Of a stretch of DNA of 64,000 nucleotides, positions 9,890 through 20,197 are shown piece after piece; position 1 is the first letter of the stretch, and every line of letters starts with the position of its first letter. Under the pieces are notes generated by a model that saw only the letters and a program-made list of their open reading frames with translations, made no database searches and was not told where the DNA came from. A program made the position numbers and the translations under genes. The stretch spans positions 496,001 through 560,000 of the forward strand of contig NZ_CP011921.2 of the NCBI RefSeq assembly GCF_001042525.2, read 5' to 3'. Source of the DNA: Francisella orientalis FNO12 (lineage in GTDB: Bacteria > Pseudomonadota > Gammaproteobacteria > Francisellales > Francisellaceae).

Positions 9890-10927
9890 TTGCTTTTTTT
9901 AAACAGTAATAAATATGCAGCAATAAATGCTCTTAAAGCTACGTTAGCTGTTGTGATAGCTTATACATTAGGTCTTCTGTTAGGTAGTTTTTTTGATATA
10001 GAACAAATGTATCTTTGGATGACAATTACAGTAGTTGTTGTAATGTCTACTCAGCCTAACTTAGGAGGAGCTCTAGATAAGGCACTAATGAGATTTTTGG
10101 GGACAATTGCTGGAGCCATGGTGGCTTTAGTTATTATAGCTGCAGTGCAGAATCATATTTTACAAGTAGTGTTAATTCTACCATTTATTTTTTTAGCTGT
10201 TTATTTCGCAGGAGCTTATAAATACAGTTATGCTGGTACTTTAGCAGGAATAACTATCATAATTATTATTCTAAATAAACAGCCGGGTGTGCAGGTTGCT
10301 ATTTATAGAGCTATTGAAATATCTCTGGGTATAGTAATCTCATTATTTGTAAATAGATTTATATTTCCGATTAGAGCAGAAACACGCCTTAAAGAAAGTT
10401 ATGTTAAAACAATTTTAGAGATTCATGATTTTTTTGATATTCTGTTTATTGAGCGTAATCATTCACATAAAAAACTTAGAACTAGTATATTTCATGAGTT
10501 TGCAAAACACCTTACTCTTATTAAAGAACTAAAATATGAAAAGTCTGCAAAAAAAGCGCAAGAGTTTGAAAAAATGAGCTTATATATTCGTAGACTATAT
10601 AGATATATGATTGTAATGTATGAGTATATAGAATTTTCTTTTGGTCCTCAGACGATAGCAGATCTTGATAAGGAACCTGCTTTTATAGAGTTTAAGAAAT
10701 ATATCATGAAATCACTAACAGATGTATCAGAAGATATCAAAAAACGTAAACGTATAAGTTATAAAGAATTGTTACGTTTTGAAAGACACATTTTACCTTT
10801 ATTAAAAGATGTTAGAGTTTTGAATGATAAAGATGAGAGTTTTATTTTTTATATAAAGATGTTTCTCAATGCACTAAAAAGACTTTCGTTAGAGCATAAC
10901 TATATTTTGCAGATTTCCAAACATTGA
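9890..10927 (+). CDS. FUSC-family (aromatic acid exporter-like) membrane protein
   Basis: An inner-membrane protein of the fusaric-acid-resistance-like superfamily, about 345 residues. Five or six hydrophobic segments fill residues 12-165 (LAVVIAYTLGLLLGSFF, MTITVVVVMSTQPNLGGA with the conserved QPN, FLGTIAGAMVALVIIAA). A charged cytoplasmic helical domain follows. Family members export aromatic acids or are implicated in stress; the substrate here is unknown. The start is uncertain. The open frame begins only at TTG 9890, while an ATG at 9883 is one base out of frame because of the seven-T run at 9894-9900; one more T would give MQFAFFLNSNKYAAIN. The gene may be slightly mis-started, phase-variable or recently damaged. 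Confidence 0.7.
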   Translation: MLFLNSNKYAAINALKATLAVVIAYTLGLLLGSFFDIEQMYLWMTITVVVVMSTQPNLGGALDKALMRFLGTIAGAMVALVIIAAVQNHILQVVLILPFIFLAVYFAGAYKYSYAGTLAGITIIIIILNKQPGVQVAIYRAIEISLGIVISLFVNRFIFPIRAETRLKESYVKTILEIHDFFDILFIERNHSHKKLRTSIFHEFAKHLTLIKELKYEKSAKKAQEFEKMSLYIRRLYRYMIVMYEYIEFSFGPQTIADLDKEPAFIEFKKYIMKSLTDVSEDIKKRKRISYKELLRFERHILPLLKDVRVLNDKDESFIFYIKMFLNALKRLSLEHNYILQISKH

Positions 10928-11014
10928 TAAATCAAGCCTGTTACGGTAGTATATACGCTTGTATTTTCTTATTAAAAAGCTTTTATTTTCATTTGTTACG
11001 AGGTTATATAAGTT

Positions 11015-12241
11015 ATGAACTTACACTCTAAAAATATTTTGATTCCTATACTTATCACAACAATTATTATAGATATTATGGGTGCAGGGCTTGTTTTTCC
11101 AATAATGCCATCATTATTCTTTGGTCAATCTTGTGTTACTTTTGGTTATCCTGGAGGTAATTTTCAAAATTGGTATTATTCCATAGCTTTGGCTTGTTGG
11201 CCATTAGGGTTATTGATAGGCTGCCCAATAATAGGGGAGTTATCTGATAAGTATGGGCGTAAAATAATATTGGTTGTGGCTTTATCAACTACTTGTGTTG
11301 CTTATCTTTTATCAGCATATGCAATATATTCCCATGATTATTTATTATTTGTAGCAAGTAGGTTTATTTGCGGTTTAGCTGGTGGAGCTTTTGAGATTGC
11401 TCAAGCTGCTGTTATTGATATATCTACCGAAGAAGATAAGTCACGAAATCTAGGTTATATAACTATGGCCGCGTCTTTAGGTTTTGTAGTTGGACCAATA
11501 GTCACTAGTTTTGTATCTGTGATGGAAGTGAGCCATACTATACCATTTGTATTTGCAGCTATTTCAGCGTTAGTAAATATTGCATTGATAGTTATCATTA
11601 TGAAAAAAGATTTACCCAAAAATCCAGGTTTAGTTATCCAGTTAGGTACGATTTATAGGACTATATCTTTTTTATTGTCAGATAAGCGTGTCAGGTTAAT
11701 TGGAGTAGTTTATCTTCTTGTACAGTGTGCGTGGGGATTTTATGCTCAAGGGGTGGCGTTATTTTTAAATTTAACATATAGTTATAATATCTCTATGACA
11801 GGCGCTTTTTACTCTGTTATGGGCTTGGCCACAGCATTGGCAAGCATTTTTATACAACCGAAGATTTTTGCAAAAGTATCAAATCAAGTAGCTTTTGTGA
11901 GAGCTGCAGTTATTTGTGGTATTGGATTTATTTTAGTATCAATTATATTTAATGAAGCGGCACAGTGGGTTTTAACAATAGTTTTATCTGCATCCCAGCT
12001 TATATGTTATACAGCTCTTCTTTCAATGATCTCAGGGTCGGTGTCTGATAAAGAGCAAGGTAGAGCAATAGGAGCAGCTGGTGCTGGTTTTGGTTTAGCA
12101 TGGTTTTTAAATGATATTATGATGGGACACTTATCATCAATATCGCCAAGTTCGCCTATTACATTTGCTGGCTTTATGTATTTTATTGCAGCTATTATCT
12201 TTGTCTTTTCTATCAAAATCTTGCGTGAAAGGGTACAATAA
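11015..12241 (+). CDS. MFS transporter (DHA1, TetA-like)
   Basis: A 408-residue major facilitator transporter with twelve predicted helices, resembling TetA/multidrug proton antiporters of the DHA1 family. Visible signatures are GELSDKYGRKIILV (motif A, loop 2-3, near residue 74), RFICGLAGGAFEIAQAAVID (motif B and helix 4) and LGFVVGPIVTSF (motif C, typical of antiporters). It stands alone between the FUSC gene and uup and is the intact exporter in a region where other transporters are broken. The substrate cannot be read from sequence. Confidence 0.85.
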   Translation: MNLHSKNILIPILITTIIIDIMGAGLVFPIMPSLFFGQSCVTFGYPGGNFQNWYYSIALACWPLGLLIGCPIIGELSDKYGRKIILVVALSTTCVAYLLSAYAIYSHDYLLFVASRFICGLAGGAFEIAQAAVIDISTEEDKSRNLGYITMAASLGFVVGPIVTSFVSVMEVSHTIPFVFAAISALVNIALIVIIMKKDLPKNPGLVIQLGTIYRTISFLLSDKRVRLIGVVYLLVQCAWGFYAQGVALFLNLTYSYNISMTGAFYSVMGLATALASIFIQPKIFAKVSNQVAFVRAAVICGIGFILVSIIFNEAAQWVLTIVLSASQLICYTALLSMISGSVSDKEQGRAIGAAGAGFGLAWFLNDIMMGHLSSISPSSPITFAGFMYFIAAIIFVFSIKILRERVQ

Positions 12242-12274
12242 TTGGCATTAATTAAATTTGATTATTTTTCTTAA

Positions 12275-14116
12275 ATGCAACTAATCTCTCTTAAAAATGT
12301 AAGTTTAAACTTTGGCACTCAAATAGTCCTTGATAAGGTTAATTTAGAAGTTACAAAAGGACAAAGAATTTGTCTAATTGGACGTAATGGTGCGGGTAAA
12401 TCATCATTATTGAAAATTATTGAAGGTAATGTTATTCCAGATGGCGGTGAGGTAATAGTACATAATAATACTATTGTCGCTAGTATGATCCAAGAAGTTC
12501 CTAGTGATATCAAAGAAAGTATCGCAGAAGTTATATTACAAGGTTTAGGGGAACTTGGTGAGCATCTGATAGCATATCAGCAGACTTTAATGTCAGATCC
12601 TGAATCTAATGAGCTTGCAAAATTACATAGCTACATTGATGAAAATCATGGTTGGTCATATTTAAACGATGTTGAAGTTTTGGCTTCTAAACTTAATCTT
12701 GACTCTCAAGCTTCTTTTAAAGATCTATCTGGAGGGATGAAAAGAAGAGTTATTCTAGCAAGAGCTTTGATAAAAAAACCTGACTTACTTCTTTTGGATG
12801 AGCCAACAAACCATTTGGATATTGACTCTATTGGTTGGCTTGAAGAATTTTTGGAAGGCTTTGCTGGAGCAATACTTTTTATCACTCATGATAGGAAGTT
12901 TCTAAACAATGTTGCTAAAAGTATTATAGAACTTGATAGGGGACATTTATATTCATTTGATGGTAACTATACAAAGTTTCTTGAAAAGAAAGAGCAAATC
13001 CTAGATGCTCAAGACAAAGCAAATAGTGAGTTTGATAAAAAGTTAGCTCAAGAAGAAGTTTGGATTCGTCAAGGTATCAAAGCTAGATGCACTAGAAATG
13101 AAGGGCGTGTTAGAGCACTAGAGCAAATGCGTCGTGACAGACAGCAACGTAGAGAAAATGTTGGCAAATCTGATATCAAGGTTGCTGAAGTAGGCAAATC
13201 ATCTAGAAAAGTTATTCAAGCTAATAATATTGGTTTTGAGTATGATGGTAAATTTTTATTTAAAGATTTCTCTACTGAAATTCAAAAGGGTGATAAGATT
13301 GCAATTATTGGTCAAAATGGTTGTGGTAAAACAACGCTACTAAACTCGCTACTTGGGTTAGATAAACCTACACAAGGTAATGTAACGTTAGCAGATAATA
13401 TTAAAATTGCTTATTTTGATCAGTTAAGAGATCAATTAGATGAGTCACTTAGCATTATAGATAGTGTCAAAGAGGGTTCAGATTTTATCAATATAGATGG
13501 TAAGGAAACTCACGTAATTACCTATTTACAAAAATTTTTGTTTACTCCAGAGAGGTTGCATTCTCCTATTACTCATTTGTCTGGGGGAGAAAAAAATAGA
13601 TTATTGTTAGCCAAGATTTTATCTAAACCAAGTAATGTAATTATACTTGATGAACCGACTAATGATTTGGACATCGAAACTCTAGAAATTCTTGAAGAAA
13701 TGCTGATAAATTATCAAGGTACTATAATTATTGTCAGTCATGATAGAGAGTTTATAAATAATATTGTGACAAGTACTATAGTTTTTGAGAATGGCAACTT
13801 ACAAGAGTATATTGGTGGCTATGATAGTTGGATAGCACAACGAAAACAGCCTGTGCAACCAGCCAAAGAAACAAATAAAGCTCCACAAGTAAAAAACAAA
13901 TTAACTTATGAGCAGAAAAAACAGCTACGTAATTTACCAAGTCAAATAGAAAAACTAGAAGCAAATATTACTTTGATTCAACAGCAAATGGGAGAGCTGG
14001 ATTTTTACCAAAAATTACAAACACAGCAAAATGAAATTCAACAAAAGCTCAACTCTCTAAATGAAGATCTCGAGAAAAAATATGTACTTTGGGAAGAGCT
14101 TTTAGAATTAGAATAA
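12275..14116 (+). CDS. uup: ABC-F ATPase Uup
   Basis: A soluble ABC-F protein of 613 residues with two nucleotide-binding domains and no membrane part. Domain 1 has GRNGAGKSSL (Walker A, near 37), LSGGMKRRVILARAL and LLLDEPTNHLD. Domain 2 has GQNGCGKTTL (near 345), LSGGEKNRLLLAKIL and IILDEPTNDLD. The C-terminal 70 residues form a Gln/Glu/Lys-rich coiled coil (KLEANITLIQQQMGELDFYQ), the extension that marks Uup rather than EttA or YheS. Uup-type proteins act on ribosomes and affect transposon excision and branched DNA; which applies here is not shown. It is 33 bp downstream of the MFS gene. Confidence 0.92.
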   Translation: MQLISLKNVSLNFGTQIVLDKVNLEVTKGQRICLIGRNGAGKSSLLKIIEGNVIPDGGEVIVHNNTIVASMIQEVPSDIKESIAEVILQGLGELGEHLIAYQQTLMSDPESNELAKLHSYIDENHGWSYLNDVEVLASKLNLDSQASFKDLSGGMKRRVILARALIKKPDLLLLDEPTNHLDIDSIGWLEEFLEGFAGAILFITHDRKFLNNVAKSIIELDRGHLYSFDGNYTKFLEKKEQILDAQDKANSEFDKKLAQEEVWIRQGIKARCTRNEGRVRALEQMRRDRQQRRENVGKSDIKVAEVGKSSRKVIQANNIGFEYDGKFLFKDFSTEIQKGDKIAIIGQNGCGKTTLLNSLLGLDKPTQGNVTLADNIKIAYFDQLRDQLDESLSIIDSVKEGSDFINIDGKETHVITYLQKFLFTPERLHSPITHLSGGEKNRLLLAKILSKPSNVIILDEPTNDLDIETLEILEEMLINYQGTIIIVSHDREFINNIVTSTIVFENGNLQEYIGGYDSWIAQRKQPVQPAKETNKAPQVKNKLTYEQKKQLRNLPSQIEKLEANITLIQQQMGELDFYQKLQTQQNEIQQKLNSLNEDLEKKYVLWEELLELE

Positions 14117-14187
14117 TCAAAATTTAATTATATATTTATATTATTATAACACCTATGCAAGTTTAAAGATTATTTATATTATTAAAT

Positions 14188-15612
14188 ATGAGTAGCCAAG
14201 ATATCAACTCTAGAGATCTTAGAGAAGAGAAAAAATTTTAGCAATTACATCATTAGCAGAGTTTGCTGAACGTTATGGATATTATATAATCCAATCACTA
14301 TTAATATTTTATTTGATAGATAAATTTCAAATTTCACAAGACTTATCAGCATCTTTGGTTGGCACAACTCTTTCGATAGTATATATTTCAGCTATTTTAG
14401 GAGGCTTTATTGCTGAGAGATATTTGGGATATTACCGAGCTGATCTACTAGGTTCACTTTTCATGCTTAGTGGATTCTTTATATTGGCATATTCAACTAG
14501 TCAAAGCATGTTATATTTGGGTTTGAGTTTTATTTCTGTAAGTACAGGTCTCATAAAGTCAAATATGTCTGCCTTTATTGGGAGATTTTATGACAAGTCT
14601 AGTTTGAATGATTCAAAAAGAGATTTTGGCTTTAATATTTTCTATATGGGTATTAATTTGGGAAGCTTCGGGACGCTATTTATAGCTAGTTGGTTAAAAG
14701 ATAATTATAGCTATGGAGCTCCATTTTATAGTAGTATGGCAGTTAGTGCATTCATGCTTTGTCTTTTACTAGTAGGCTTTAAGTTTTTAGATAAACATAT
14801 TATAGAGTTTAAACTCACTTTATCAGTAGCTCTGAAAGTAACTTTTTTATTAATAGTATATGATAATAGTTTTATTCTATATCTTTGAACAACCAGTAAT
14901 TGCTAATTTATCTATATTTGTTGCTGTGATAGCATCTAAAGTGATACTTGGCATGTCAATGAAGAAATCTAGTTTTAAAAAAGTGTTTGTTGCAGGAATA
15001 TTTTTCTTGTTGTCAATAATATATTGGGGTCTGTACTTTCAAATATTTATAAGTGTATTGCTGTTTACTCAGTATTCAGAGGATAATTCGTTATTAAATC
15101 CGAGTCGGTTTTTAAGTGTAGAATCATTAAGTGTATTATTTTTTGCAGGAATTCTAGGCAAATTTTAGATTTATTTAGATAAGAAGTGAATGAAGGTGGA
15201 AGATATTGATAAATTTAATATTGCTTTTGTTTTATTAACGATCACATTTTTAGTAATACTAGTTTCAATACTTATATCTCCTGAGCATACTAAGGTCTCG
15301 GCGTAAGGTATCATTTTTGCTTACATAGTGTTGGGGGTTTCTGAGCTATCTTTATCGGCTATTGGCTTATCAATAATTACAAAAATAGCGCCTAAAGGTT
15401 TCGTTGCTTTGTATATGGGAATATGGTTGCTTACATTGGGTGTAGGGGGTAAATTAGGAGGTTTTCTAGCTAGCTTCTTCTATATTTCAGATAGTGATTT
15501 AGGTTTATCTAAAGCTAATATGAGCGATGGTTTAGATACATTTATTGTTATAGCAATATTAACAAGTATGGTAATTTTGTTGCTGAGAAAGTTTGTGAAT
15601 AGGAATGTTTAA
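14188..15612 (+). pseudogene. POT-family peptide transporter, broken (copy 1)
   Basis: A proton-dependent di/tripeptide transporter. The ATG at 14188 gives MSSQDINSRDLREEKKF and hits TAG at 14239 because of an indel in the A/T run before it. The other frame continues ILAITSLAEFAERYGYYIIQ, the POT entry signature, then GGFIAERYLGYYRAD and NIFYMGINLGSFGTLF, the second POT signature. Further breaks occur near 14860-14888, near 15165 (TAG), near 15186 (TGA) and near 15305. The last segment (15328-15612) retains GVSELSLSAIGLSII, a normal POT helix. A second broken POT gene lies at 32620-34012. Confidence 0.85.
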
Positions 15613-15629
15613 TATACAAAAAATATCTG

Positions 15630-17291
15630 CTATTTAGCTTCCCAAGTATTTCTAAGAGTAACAGTTCTGTTGAATACTAAATTTTTATTAGAGCAGTCTT
15701 TTAAATCGGATATGAAGTAACCAATTCTATTGAATTGAAAGTGTTGCTCAGGGCTTATGTTTTCTAGAGATTTCTCTACTTTAGCATTTTTGATGATCTG
15801 TAAAGAGTCTGGATTTAGTACATCTTCAACATTATCAAAGTTTGCAGGATTCTCGTGATTAAATAGTCTGTCATATATTCTCACTTTAGCATCAATACAG
15901 TTATTAGCATCAACCCAGTGTATGATGCCATTAGGTTTTATACCATCATTAGGTTTCTTACCACCTAATGTTTCAGGTAAATAAGAACATACTAGTTCTA
16001 TAATTTCACCATCATCATTAGTTATAACTTCTTTACACTCAATTACATAAGCATTTAAAAGCCGTACTCTCCCATTAGGACTGAGTTTTTTCATATCTTT
16101 TTCTAATTCAAAGACGAAGTCATCTCTTTCAATGTAAATATCAGAAGATATCGTTATATCTCGACGACCAAACTCAGGGTCTTGGGGATGGTTTGGTGCA
16201 TTTAATTCATGTACTGGCATATCAGCTATAGTAACTTTGATAGGATCTAAAACAGCATTTTTTCTTAGGGCATTTTTGTTTAGATCATTTCTAATAGTCT
16301 CTTCTAAAACAGAGATATCAATAATTGAATTTTGTTTGGATACTCCTATCATGTCACAGAAGTTGCGAATAGACTCAGGAGTATACCCCCTACGTCTGAA
16401 ACCTTTGATTGTTGGCATACGTGGATCATCCCAGCCACTTACTAGGTTATTATCGACCAGGTATTTCAATTTCCTCTTACTAGTTATAGTATAATTCAAA
16501 TTTAGCCTTGAAAATTCAATTTGTTGAGGCTTTTGTTGAGATTCAGTTTCTTCGATAACCCAGTCATAGAAAGGTCTTTGATCTTGAAACTCTAATGTAC
16601 ATAGTGAGTGAGTAATAGTTTCTATAGCATCCTCTAATGGGTGTGCAAATGCATACATCGGATATATACACCACTTATTTCCAGTTTTTGGATGGTGTGA
16701 AAACTTTATCCTATATAAAGCCGGATCTCTGAGGTTGATATTGCCAGAAGCCATATCTATCTTAGCACGTAATGTTTTACTTCCTTCAGTAAACTCACCA
16801 TTTTTCATTGCTTCAAAAAGCTTAAGATTTTCGTCTATACTACGTTCTCTATATGGACTATCTTTACCGGGTTCTTTTAGTGTGCCACGATATTCACGTA
16901 CTTCTTCTGCTGATAAATTACAAATATATGCTTTACCTTTTTTTATGAGCAGTATTGCTAATTCATACATCTTATCAAAGTATTCTGAAGCAAAGTGAGG
17001 CTCATTTTCCCATCTGAAACCCAACCATTCGACATCTTCTCTTATCGCATTGATATATTCGATATCTTCCTTGTCAGGGTTTGTATCATCAAAACGTAAG
17101 TTGCATTTACCACCAAACTCTTCAGCTATACCAAAATTTAGCCATATTGATTTTGCATGTCCAATATGTAGATAACCATTTGGTTCTGGAGGAAAACGTG
17201 TTAGAACACTAGAAACTCTTTTTGTTCCAATATCTTTTTTAATTATATTTTTAATAAAATTAGTTTTATTTGCTTTAGTTTCATTACTCAT
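15630..17291 (-). CDS. glnS: Glutaminyl-tRNA synthetase
   Basis: Charges tRNA-Gln with glutamine. The 553-residue class I enzyme has FPPEPNGYLHIGHAKS (HIGH motif, near residue 33), RFDDTNPDKE and AFAHPLEDAIE. Its KMSKS-equivalent loop reads ITSKRKL near residue 269 instead of the VMSKRKL I recall from E. coli. GWDDPRMPTIKGFRRRGY follows, then the C-terminal anticodon-binding beta barrels. Direct glutaminylation means this tRNA does not depend on the amidotransferase route. It is divergent from the PEP carboxykinase homologue and convergent with the POT pseudogene. Confidence 0.96.
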   Translation of the reverse strand: MSNETKANKTNFIKNIIKKDIGTKRVSSVLTRFPPEPNGYLHIGHAKSIWLNFGIAEEFGGKCNLRFDDTNPDKEDIEYINAIREDVEWLGFRWENEPHFASEYFDKMYELAILLIKKGKAYICNLSAEEVREYRGTLKEPGKDSPYRERSIDENLKLFEAMKNGEFTEGSKTLRAKIDMASGNINLRDPALYRIKFSHHPKTGNKWCIYPMYAFAHPLEDAIETITHSLCTLEFQDQRPFYDWVIEETESQQKPQQIEFSRLNLNYTITSKRKLKYLVDNNLVSGWDDPRMPTIKGFRRRGYTPESIRNFCDMIGVSKQNSIIDISVLEETIRNDLNKNALRKNAVLDPIKVTIADMPVHELNAPNHPQDPEFGRRDITISSDIYIERDDFVFELEKDMKKLSPNGRVRLLNAYVIECKEVITNDDGEIIELVCSYLPETLGGKKPNDGIKPNGIIHWVDANNCIDAKVRIYDRLFNHENPANFDNVEDVLNPDSLQIIKNAKVEKSLENISPEQHFQFNRIGYFISDLKDCSNKNLVFNRTVTLRNTWEAK

Positions 17292-17365
17292 TTTGTTGAA
17301 GAGATCATTTACTTAATATATTTAGATAATAGTTTACTTTATTACAAAAACAATAACATATTTTT

Positions 17366-17394
17366 TTGAAAAAAAAGTATATACTGGATATAAT
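17366..17394 (+). promoter_or_regulatory. Strong predicted sigma-70 promoter of the PEPCK homologue
   Basis: TTGAAA (17366-17371), exactly 17 bases, then a perfect TATAAT (17389-17394). The expected transcription start is near 17401. That leaves only about 11 bases before the ATG at 17412 but about 38 before the ATG at 17439, favouring the latter as the translation start. Confidence 0.65.
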
Positions 17395-17411
17395 TTGCAG
17401 TTAAAATCTAA

Positions 17412-19025
17412 ATGTCTCACAACATAGGAATTTTCATTATGGATCCTTCAACCATAGACGATAACAAATATTTATATACAATCAAAGAAGTACATCGAAA
17501 TTTATCTCTAGAAGAACTAGCTCAACATGCTAAGAACAATACTGGCTTTGTTGATTGCGAAGCAAAAACTTTAGTTGTTGATAGTGGTGATATCAAAGGA
17601 AGACTTCCTGATGATAAATATATCGTTGAAACCAAATATGCAAAGAAAAATATCTGGTGGCATGAAGATGGATCAGATAATAAAAGATTAAAAAGAAAAC
17701 ATTGGAAAGTAATTAAGCAAAAATTTCATCAACATGCATCTACGAAAGATATTTTCGTAATCGATGGTTTTTATAATCATGATGAAAAAAACTCAATTGC
17801 AGTTCGGTTAATAACAACTCAGGCATCAGCAGCATACTTTTTTAAATTGATATCAATCACGCCTAATCAAAAACAGTCAGAAGAGTTTGAACCGCAGTGG
17901 GTGATTACGCACTCTCCAGAAACTGAGATTGATGATTATGTTGAAATAGGTTTAAACTCATCAAAAATAATAGCTACAAATCTAAAGCAGCGTGAAAGCT
18001 TATTAGTAGGAACACTATATTTGGCAGAAATTAATAAAGTATTATTATCTGTCATGAGCTACTATTTATCATTGAATAACATTGGTGTTTTTTATTGTGC
18101 TGTTAGTGTTGATGATGAAACTAATAGTTCTATGTTTTTTGGATTATCAGGTAGTGGTAAGACAACTTTGGCATTAGATAATAATAAAAGCTTAGTTGCT
18201 AATGAAGCTGTGGCTTGGACAGAGACTCGGGGTGTATATAGCTTAGAGTCTGGCTTAACTATTAAATCAGCAAGTTTTAAGAGAAATGATAGACGTATAA
18301 AAAAAGCACTTCAAGGCAATTTGTTAATTGAGAATCCTAACTTTGATGAAAATAAAAATATTATTTTTGGAGAAAAATCAAAATCACAAAGTAATACATA
18401 TGTAACCTTTCCGAGAGAAAATTTTGACAATGTTGTAAATACGAATGATCCAAGTAAAATAATCTTTCTTGTAAAAGATGCTAAAGGGGTTTTACCTCGA
18501 GTAGCTAAACTGAGTAAAGGTCAAGCAATTTATTATTTCTTATCAGGTTATACATGTACATCTACAGGAATTGAAGCAGGTGTTACTGAGCCTAAGCCAG
18601 AGTTTTCATGTTGTTATGCTCAACCATTTTTATTACTTAAACCAACTCGTTATGCTAGTATTCTGCGTCAACGTTTGAAGCACAGTGATGCTAAAATATA
18701 TATGGTTAATGTTGGTTGGATTGATGGTGATTATAAAACTGGTAGACAAGTACCTGTTGAAGAAACAAAGATGATTGTTAACTACTTGTTGACAGAACCA
18801 GAAAATGTTAATTTCAAATTTGAACGTCAAAAAAATTTTAATTTTAAAGCTTTGACTTCTATTTATGATAATGATGAGGTTATACATCTGAAAAATTTAT
18901 GGGAAGATGAATCTGCATACAAAAAACAGTATAAGTCTTTAATTAAAAGTTTTATTAAAAATTACGAACAGTTTGAAGAAGATGATTTTGCTGTTAAATA
19001 TAAGAAATTTGAACCAAGTATATAG
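17412..19025 (+). CDS. pckA: PEP carboxykinase (ATP) homologue with altered active site
   Basis: By overall match it is an ATP-dependent phosphoenolpyruvate carboxykinase, the enzyme that makes PEP from oxaloacetate for gluconeogenesis. GRLPDDKYIVE, MFFGLSGSGKTTLALD (P-loop), FLVKDAKGVLPRVAKL, YYFLSGYT and GVTEPKPEFSCCYAQPF align along the whole fold. Compared with E. coli Pck as I remember it, Arg65, Tyr207, Lys213, Ser250, Lys254 and Thr255 equivalents are kept. His232 becomes Tyr (FYCAVSV), the kinase-2 GDDEHGW becomes ANEAVAW, and Arg333 becomes Tyr (SNTYVTFP). Activity is therefore doubtful although the 537-codon frame is undamaged. A start at ATG 17439 (MDPSTIDDNKY), with AGGA nine bases ahead, is more likely than 17412. 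The symbol reflects homology only. Confidence 0.75.
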   Translation: MSHNIGIFIMDPSTIDDNKYLYTIKEVHRNLSLEELAQHAKNNTGFVDCEAKTLVVDSGDIKGRLPDDKYIVETKYAKKNIWWHEDGSDNKRLKRKHWKVIKQKFHQHASTKDIFVIDGFYNHDEKNSIAVRLITTQASAAYFFKLISITPNQKQSEEFEPQWVITHSPETEIDDYVEIGLNSSKIIATNLKQRESLLVGTLYLAEINKVLLSVMSYYLSLNNIGVFYCAVSVDDETNSSMFFGLSGSGKTTLALDNNKSLVANEAVAWTETRGVYSLESGLTIKSASFKRNDRRIKKALQGNLLIENPNFDENKNIIFGEKSKSQSNTYVTFPRENFDNVVNTNDPSKIIFLVKDAKGVLPRVAKLSKGQAIYYFLSGYTCTSTGIEAGVTEPKPEFSCCYAQPFLLLKPTRYASILRQRLKHSDAKIYMVNVGWIDGDYKTGRQVPVEETKMIVNYLLTEPENVNFKFERQKNFNFKALTSIYDNDEVIHLKNLWEDESAYKKQYKSLIKSFIKNYEQFEEDDFAVKYKKFEPSI

Positions 19026-19099
19026 ATACTAATTTTCTCTCTATAAAAAATATAATATATCCATTATAATAGCACAAATACACTGAAATTTTTTATTAT

Positions 19100-20197
19100 A
19101 TGTTAATCTATCTTTTAAATTGGTTAAGTCACTACTATAAAGGTCTAGAGGTTTTTAGTAGTTATGTATCTGTAAGAATTATAATGATTTCTATAACTTC
19201 ATTATTAATAACTCTTTTTCTTGGTAGACCATTGATTAGATGGTTGCAGAAAATGCAGATTGGTCAAGTTGTAAGAGATGATGGACCTCAAAGCCATTTT
19301 TCTAAGAGAAATACTCCAACTATGGGAGGAGTGTTGATTCTTTCTTCTGTCATTATTTCTGCTTTGCTTTGGGGAAATTTATCTAGTATATATTTATGGA
19401 TTTTGATTTTGGTAGTTATCTTCTTTGGAGCTATTGGCTTTTTTGATGATTATTTGAAGTTGATTCTTAAGAATCCTAAAGGTCTAAGAGCTAAATACAA
19501 ATTTGCTTTACAATCTATTTTTTCAATTATATTAGCTATAGTTCTGTTTTACCTTTTGTCTAAAAACGGTCAGATGAGCCTTTCGATACCATTTTCTAAG
19601 AATCTATATATTTCTATGGGAATTTTTCTATTTGTAGTTTTGACATTTTTCATTATTAATGGAAGTAGTAATGCTGTTAATTTAACTGATGGATTAGATG
19701 GTTTGGCTATAGTTCCTGTAGTTCTTGTTGCCGCAGGATTAGGTATTTATGCTTATATTGAAACAAATAGTATGTTAGCTAATTATCTATTATTTCCATA
19801 TATAAATAATCAGGGTCTTGCTGAGGTGGCAATTTTTTGTGCGGCTCTATGTGGATCAGGTTTGGCATTTTTATGGTTTAACTCTCATCCTGCAGAAGTT
19901 TTCATGGGAGATGTAGGCTCTTTGACGTTAGGTGCTGTGCTAGGTGTGATCGCGGTGATGATTCGCCAAGAGCTAATCTTTTTTATTATGGGCTTATTAT
20001 TTGTTGTAGAAGCTTTATCTGTGATATTACAAGTAGGATCATATAAGCTTAGAAATGGTAAGAGAATTTTTAAAATGGCTCCTATTCACCATCATTTTGA
20101 ATTAATGGGGTGGCCTGAGACAAAAATTGTGATACGTTTTTGGATAGTCTCTTTAATACTTCTCTTAATCGGTTTAGTAGCTATTAAGGTTAGATAA
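19100..20197 (+). CDS. mraY: Phospho-MurNAc-pentapeptide transferase MraY
   Basis: Transfers phospho-MurNAc-pentapeptide from UDP to undecaprenyl phosphate, forming lipid I at the inner face of the cytoplasmic membrane. The 365-residue polytopic protein has [16 protein letters not shown] near residue 115, with the catalytic Asp pair, [13 protein letters not shown] near 194, [12 protein letters not shown] near 268 and [20 protein letters not shown] near 325, all diagnostic. Its TAA stop shares one base with the murD start. Confidence 0.97.
   Translation: MLIYLLNWLSHYYKGLEVFSSYVSVRIIMISITSLLITLFLGRPLIRWLQKMQIGQVVRDDGPQSHFSKRNTPTMGGVLILSSVIISALLWGNLSSIYLWILILVVIFFGAIGFFDDYLKLILKNPKGLRAKYKFALQSIFSIILAIVLFYLLSKNGQMSLSIPFSKNLYISMGIFLFVVLTFFIINGSSNAVNLTDGLDGLAIVPVVLVAAGLGIYAYIETNSMLANYLLFPYINNQGLAEVAIFCAALCGSGLAFLWFNSHPAEVFMGDVGSLTLGAVLGVIAVMIRQELIFFIMGLLFVVEALSVILQVGSYKLRNGKRIFKMAPIHHHFELMGWPETKIVIRFWIVSLILLLIGLVAIKVR

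Noticed and set aside
17412-17438. First ATG of the PEPCK homologue as the start
   Set aside because: It has no ribosome-binding site and sits about 11 bases from the predicted transcription start. ATG 17439 has AGGA at good spacing. The outer coordinate is kept only to cover both.
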